DNA of 64,000 bases from Nocardioides sp. NBC_00368. GTDB lineage: Bacteria > Actinomycetota > Actinomycetes > Propionibacteriales > Nocardioidaceae. The stretch covers positions 2,792,501-2,856,500 of the forward strand of contig NZ_CP107970.1 in the NCBI RefSeq assembly GCF_036090055.1, read 5' to 3'. Shown here piece by piece: positions 60,219 to 64,000 of the stretch. The notes under the pieces are model-generated. The model made no database searches. It saw only the letters and a list, made by a program, of their open reading frames with translations, and was not told the DNA's origin. Position 1 is the stretch's first letter; the number at the start of each line of letters is the position of its first letter. Both the position numbers and the translations under genes were made by a program.

Positions 60219-61658
60219 ATGTCAGCAAGCGACCCGTCAGGAGCGCACGCACGAGGCGTCGACGAGCATCTGGAGTCAGCGGCGTACCTGCAGCGGCGCC
60301 AGCTGCGATCGGGCAGCGCCGGGTGGCTGCTCCTGGCCGGCCTCGGGGTCGGCTACGTGATATCCGGTGACTACTCCGGGTGGAACTTCGGCCTGGCGCA
60401 GGGCGGCTTCGGCGGCCTGGCGATCGCGTCCGTCGTGATCGCCGGCATGTACCTGGCGCTGGTGCTCGGCATGGCCGAGCTGTCCTCGGCGCTCCCGGCC
60501 GCGGGCGGCGGCTACACCTTCGCCCGCCGTGCGCTGGGCGCCTGGGGCGGTTTCGCCACCGGGACGGCGATCCTCATCGAGTACTCGATCGCGCCTGCCG
60601 CCATCGCGACCTTCATCGGCGCCTACGTCGAGTCCCTCGGCCTGTTCGGCATCACCAACGGCTGGTGGATCTACCTCGCGGCGTACGCGCTGTTCATCGG
60701 GATCCACCTGGCGGGCGTGGGTGAGGCGCTGAAGGTGATGTTCGTGATCACCGCCGTCGCGCTCGTCGGCCTGGTGGTGTTCGCGGCCGCTGCGGTCGCC
60801 CACTTCGACCTGGCCAACCTGACCGACATCGCGCCGACCGACGCCGTCGGCGCCTCGGCGTTCCTGCCTCACGGATACCTCGGCATCTGGGCGGCCATCC
60901 CGTTCGCGATCTGGTTCTTCCTCGCGGTCGAGGGCGTGCCGCTGGCCGCCGAGGAGACCGCTGACCCGGAGCGCAACGTGCCGCGGGGCATCATCGCGGC
61001 GATCGGGGTGCTGCTGGTGACCTGCGTGGTGGTGCTGGTGCTGACGACCGGTGCCGGCGGCGCCGCGCAGATGTCGGACTCCGGCAACCCCCTGGTCGAG
61101 GCGCTCGGGGACGGCTTCTCGGCCAAGCTCGTCAACTACATCGGTCTGGCGGGCCTGATCGCGAGCTTCTTCTCGATCATCTACGCCTACTCGCGCCAGC
61201 TGTTCGCGCTGTCTCGGGCCGGTTACCTGCCCACCGTCCTCTCCGTGACCAACTCCCGCAAGGCTCCGATGCTGGCGCTCGTCATCCCCGGCATCATCGG
61301 GTTCGTCCTGTCGCTGACCGGACAAGGAGCGCTGCTGCTCAACATGGCCGTCTTCGGAGCCGCGCTGAGCTACGTTCTGATGATGGTCAGCCACATCGTC
61401 CTACGGGTGCGCGAACCGAAGATGCCGCGACCGTACCGCACTCCTGGCGGCGCGGTCACCACCGGCTTCGCGCTGGTCATCGCCGTGATGGCCGTGATCG
61501 CCACGTTCCTGGTGGACCCTGTCGCCGCGGGTTGGTGCATGGTCGTGTTCGCTGGGTTCATGCTCTACTTCGCCGTCTACAGCCGGCACCACCTGGTGGC
61601 GAACTCACCCGACGAGGAGTTCGCGGTGCTCGCCCAGGCCGAGAGCGACCTGAAGTGA
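60219..61658 (+). CDS. ethanolamine permease (APC family)
   Basis: A 479-residue APC-superfamily carrier with 12 membrane helices: GVGYVISGDYSGWNFGLAQG is the hallmark of ethanolamine permeases, and FFLAVEGVPLAAEETADPER is the central APC block. It brings ethanolamine into the cell. AGGAG precedes ATG 60219. Its stop overlaps eutB by 4 bases (GTGA), so it is the first gene of a permease-eutB-eutC operon. Confidence 0.93.
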   Translation: MSASDPSGAHARGVDEHLESAAYLQRRQLRSGSAGWLLLAGLGVGYVISGDYSGWNFGLAQGGFGGLAIASVVIAGMYLALVLGMAELSSALPAAGGGYTFARRALGAWGGFATGTAILIEYSIAPAAIATFIGAYVESLGLFGITNGWWIYLAAYALFIGIHLAGVGEALKVMFVITAVALVGLVVFAAAAVAHFDLANLTDIAPTDAVGASAFLPHGYLGIWAAIPFAIWFFLAVEGVPLAAEETADPERNVPRGIIAAIGVLLVTCVVVLVLTTGAGGAAQMSDSGNPLVEALGDGFSAKLVNYIGLAGLIASFFSIIYAYSRQLFALSRAGYLPTVLSVTNSRKAPMLALVIPGIIGFVLSLTGQGALLLNMAVFGAALSYVLMMVSHIVLRVREPKMPRPYRTPGGAVTTGFALVIAVMAVIATFLVDPVAAGWCMVVFAGFMLYFAVYSRHHLVANSPDEEFAVLAQAESDLK

Positions 61659-63070
61659 TCTACCGGCAGCAGGTCTCCGGCGTGACCTACACCTTCGACG
61701 GGCTCGTCGAGGTGATGGCCAAGGCGACGCCGCTTCGCTCGGGCGACCAGCTGGCCGGCTGTGCCGCCGAGAGCGACGGCGAACGTGCGGCCGCCAGCTG
61801 GGTGCTCGCCGACCTGCCGCTGGAGATCTTCCTCAACGAGGAGATCGTCCCGTACGACACCGACGAGGTCACGCGGTTGATCATCGACGGCCATGACCGC
61901 GGCGCGTTCTCGGCGATCTCCCACCTGACGGTCGGCGGGCTGCGGGACTGGCTGATGGAGATGGCCGCGCACGATCACGGTGCCGAGCACCTGGCCGCCG
62001 TCGCCCCGGGACTGACCCCGGAGATGGTGGCGGCGGTCAGCAAGATCATGCGCAACCAGGATCTGATCGCCGTCTCCGCCGCCGTGCAGGTGACGTCGGC
62101 GTTCCGGACCACCATCGGCGGCCACGGAACCCTGGCCACGCGGCTGCAGCCCAACCATCCCACCGACGACCCTCGCGGCATCGCCGCGGCGGTGCTCGAC
62201 GGGCTGCTGCTGGGGTGCGGAGACGCGGTGATCGGGATCAACCCGGCCACCGACTCACCACAGGCCACCGCCGACCTGCTCCACCTGCTCGACTCGATCC
62301 GCACCCGCTACGACATCCCGGCCCAGTCCTGCGTGCTGTCGCACATCACCACCACGCTCGGGCTGGTGGAGGCGGGAGCACCGGTGGATCTGGTGTTCCA
62401 GTCCATCGCAGGCACCGAAGGCGCCAACGCCGCGTTCGGGGTGAACCTCCAGCTGTTGCGCGAGGGCAACGAAGCCGTACGCAGCCTCGACCGCGGCACC
62501 GTCGGCGACAACGTCATGTACCTGGAGACCGGGCAGGGTTCCGCACTCAGCTCGGGAGCCCACCTCGGTGTCGGCGGCGCACCGGTGGACCAGCAGACCC
62601 TCGAGACCCGCGCCTATGCCGTGGCCCGCGACCTGCGGCCGCTGCTGATCAACACCGTCGTCGGGTTCATCGGCCCGGAATACCTCTACGACGGCAAGCA
62701 GATCATCCGGGCCGGCCTGGAGGACCACTTCTGCGGCAAGCTGCTCGGCCTGCCGATGGGCGTGGACGTCTGCTACACCAACCACGCCGAGGCCGACCAG
62801 AACGACATGGACAGCCTGCTGACGCTGCTGGCCGCGGCGCGGGTCCCGTTCGTCATCGCCGTCCCCGGAGCCGACGACGTGATGCTCGGCTACCAGAGCC
62901 TCTCGTTCCACGACGTGCTGACCACCCGCCGCACGCTCGGCGTACGACCTGCCCCCGAGTTCGATGCCTGGCTTCGCAGGGTCGGCATCGTCGACGACGC
63001 CGGCAGGCTCGCCCCCTTCGACCCGGAGAGCTCGCCACTACGGTCGCTGGCCTCGGCGGTGGCGCCATGA
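61655..63070 (+). CDS. eutB: ethanolamine ammonia-lyase large subunit
   Basis: A 471-residue EutB, the catalytic TIM-barrel subunit of the adenosylcobalamin-dependent lyase that turns ethanolamine into acetaldehyde and ammonia. Landmarks: KATPLRSGDQLAGCAAES, LRDWLMEMA, GINPATDSPQATADLLHLLD, FQSIAGTEGANAAFGVNLQL, METGQGSALSS-like LETGQGSALSSGAHLGVGGA and MGVDVCYTNHAEADQNDMDS. It overlaps permease and eutC by 4 bases each. Confidence 0.96.
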   Translation: MIYRQQVSGVTYTFDGLVEVMAKATPLRSGDQLAGCAAESDGERAAASWVLADLPLEIFLNEEIVPYDTDEVTRLIIDGHDRGAFSAISHLTVGGLRDWLMEMAAHDHGAEHLAAVAPGLTPEMVAAVSKIMRNQDLIAVSAAVQVTSAFRTTIGGHGTLATRLQPNHPTDDPRGIAAAVLDGLLLGCGDAVIGINPATDSPQATADLLHLLDSIRTRYDIPAQSCVLSHITTTLGLVEAGAPVDLVFQSIAGTEGANAAFGVNLQLLREGNEAVRSLDRGTVGDNVMYLETGQGSALSSGAHLGVGGAPVDQQTLETRAYAVARDLRPLLINTVVGFIGPEYLYDGKQIIRAGLEDHFCGKLLGLPMGVDVCYTNHAEADQNDMDSLLTLLAAARVPFVIAVPGADDVMLGYQSLSFHDVLTTRRTLGVRPAPEFDAWLRRVGIVDDAGRLAPFDPESSPLRSLASAVAP

Positions 63071-63870
63071 ACTCGAAGAACCCCGTGGGCCAGGACTTCT
63101 GGGACGAGCTACGCAGGACCACCCAGGCCCGGATCGGACTGGGCAGGGCCGGCACCGCGCTGCCCACCGAGCGGGTGCTCGAGCTGGCGGGCGCGCACGC
63201 CGCGGCGCGCGATGCCGTCCACATCCCGCTGGGCGTCGAGCGCCTGGCCGCGCAGGTCCGCGAGATCGGGATCGGCGAGCCGGTGCTGGCCACGAGCCGC
63301 GCCACCTCGCGCGAGGAGTACCTGCGCCGACCGGACCTCGGACGGCAACCGGCGCCCGACACCGACATCCCCGAGTCCGGCGCCGACATCGGCCTCGTCC
63401 TCGCCGACGGGCTCTCGCCGACCGCGCTCGACCGCCATGGAGCAGCCCTGCTCGCCGAGCTGGTGACCCGGCTGCGCGACCGCTACACGCTGGCGCCGCC
63501 CGTCATCGCGACGCAGGCGAGGGTGGGGCTGGGCGACCATCTCGGCGTGGCGGCCCGGGTACGCACGTTGCTCGTGATCATCGGAGAACGGCCCGGCCTG
63601 AGCGTCTCCGACAGCCTCGGCATCTACCTCACGCACCTGCCCCGGCCCGGTCGCACGGACGCCGACCGCAACTGCATCTCCAACATCCACCCGCCCGACG
63701 GGCTCGGGTACGCCAGGGCCGCTCAGGTGGCAGCGAGCCTCGTCGACGGCGCCCGCGCGCTGGGACGCTCGGGGGTCGACCTGAAGGACACCTCCCGAAC
63801 CGAGACGCTCGGGCCGCCTACCGGGTCAGCGCCCGGCACACCGCCGGCGCACAGCCCTCGTATGAGTTGA
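63067..63870 (+). CDS. eutC: ethanolamine ammonia-lyase small subunit
   Basis: A 267-residue EutC, which with EutB holds cobalamin. Landmarks: TQARIGLGRAGTALPTERVL, DIGLVLADGLSPTALDRHGA, TQARVGLGDHLGV, LLVIIGERPGLSVSDSLGIY and DRNCISNIHPPDGLGY. Starts in an ATGA overlap with eutB. The last 53 bases overlap the convergent sulfatase-like gene. The final ~12 residues are Pro/Ser-rich and may be non-essential. Confidence 0.95.
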   Translation: MNSKNPVGQDFWDELRRTTQARIGLGRAGTALPTERVLELAGAHAAARDAVHIPLGVERLAAQVREIGIGEPVLATSRATSREEYLRRPDLGRQPAPDTDIPESGADIGLVLADGLSPTALDRHGAALLAELVTRLRDRYTLAPPVIATQARVGLGDHLGVAARVRTLLVIIGERPGLSVSDSLGIYLTHLPRPGRTDADRNCISNIHPPDGLGYARAAQVAASLVDGARALGRSGVDLKDTSRTETLGPPTGSAPGTPPAHSPRMS

Positions 63871-64000
63871 GCCGGCGCATCAGGTCGCGGGCGTAGGGCT
63901 TGGCGTGGTCCTCGGCGAAGACGTTGCGGTCCTCCCACGGCCGGTCGTAGCGGTAGAGCTCATAGGCGTAGTCGGTGCCCTTCCAGGACTTGTCCAGGTC
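63818..64000 (-). CDS. C-terminal fragment of a probable sulfatase (continues beyond window)
   Basis: The last 60 codons of a minus-strand gene that continues past the window. The ending contains YAYELYRYDRPWEDRNVFAE and a closing pair of cysteines in YEGCAPAVCRALTR, a layout like the C-terminal tail of actinobacterial sulfatases (YELYDL-x-DP-x-E-x-N followed by C-x(4)-C). The catalytic part is not visible, so the family is tentative. It overlaps eutC by 53 bases tail to tail. Confidence 0.55.
   Translation of the reverse strand, partial: DLDKSWKGTDYAYELYRYDRPWEDRNVFAEDHAKPYARDLMRRLNSYEGCAPAVCRALTR

Overview
The window is about 70% GC, has densely packed genes with GTG and ATG starts, and carries families typical of Actinobacteria: a DinB/DUF664 protein, Arr, XseA/XseB next to a DUF4245 protein and class II GlpX, and many genes whose start codon follows a -10 box by only 6-8 bases. 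The run ychF, xthA, rmuC, ispH, xseAB, DUF4245, glpX suggests a Nocardioides-like member of the Propionibacteriales. This placement is inferred from gene content and base use. No rRNA, tRNA or CRISPR array was seen.

Layout. 1-4.4 kb: 3' part of recQ, a gamma-glutamylcyclotransferase-like gene, DinB, LysE and a secreted DUF5829 protein. 4.4-8.0 kb: an IclR regulator, an aromatic-acid MFS transporter and a benzaldehyde-type dehydrogenase. 8.0-17.1 kb: a PfkB kinase, an AlkZ-like protein, regulator/target pairs (AraC/DUF2000, DeoR/NUDIX, Lrp/azlCD, XRE/SnoaL) and the rifampin ADP-ribosyltransferase arr. 17.1-25.4 kb: Lrp/SMP-30; a sulfur cluster (ArsR-rhodanese opposite SRPBCC, a CstB-like MBL-rhodanese and an MFS carrier); a TetR/SDR pair with three palindromic sites; and two hypotheticals. 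25.5-29.6 kb: DsbA/FrnE opposite SnoaL-TetR-oxidoreductase, with four copies of one 17-bp palindrome between them. 29.6-34.7 kb: ychF, a GH1 beta-glucosidase, two PH-domain membrane proteins and a VOC protein.

34.7-43.6 kb: a secreted BNR/YCF48 protein, a secreted GH3 glycosidase, an IS1634/IS1549-type insertion sequence (37971-39778) flanked by identical 122-bp direct repeats, a secreted astacin-like protease, and an NMT1-type ABC transporter operon. 43.7-47.1 kb: xthA, followed by a lower-GC island of about 2.6 kb (a secreted protein, a lipoprotein and a LysR fragment). The island is bounded by a 39-bp duplication of the xthA 3' end.

47.1-64 kb: mostly conserved chromosome. It holds tfoX-like, rmuC, DUF6542, YciO/Sua5, ispH, xseA-xseB and DUF4245. 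Next is a molybdate operon (HTH-TOBE regulator, modA, modB, short modC), then glpX, an alpha/beta hydrolase, a CtaG-like protein and an MsmK/UgpC ATPase. It ends with a compact ethanolamine operon (permease-eutB-eutC) and a C-terminal fragment that is probably a sulfatase.

Three intergenic regions (35.8, 50.7 and 52.3 kb) hold long modular inverted repeats. The strongest non-routine signals are the long target duplication of the IS element, the xthA-tail island, the operator arrays, and the sulfur and molybdate regulatory arrangements.
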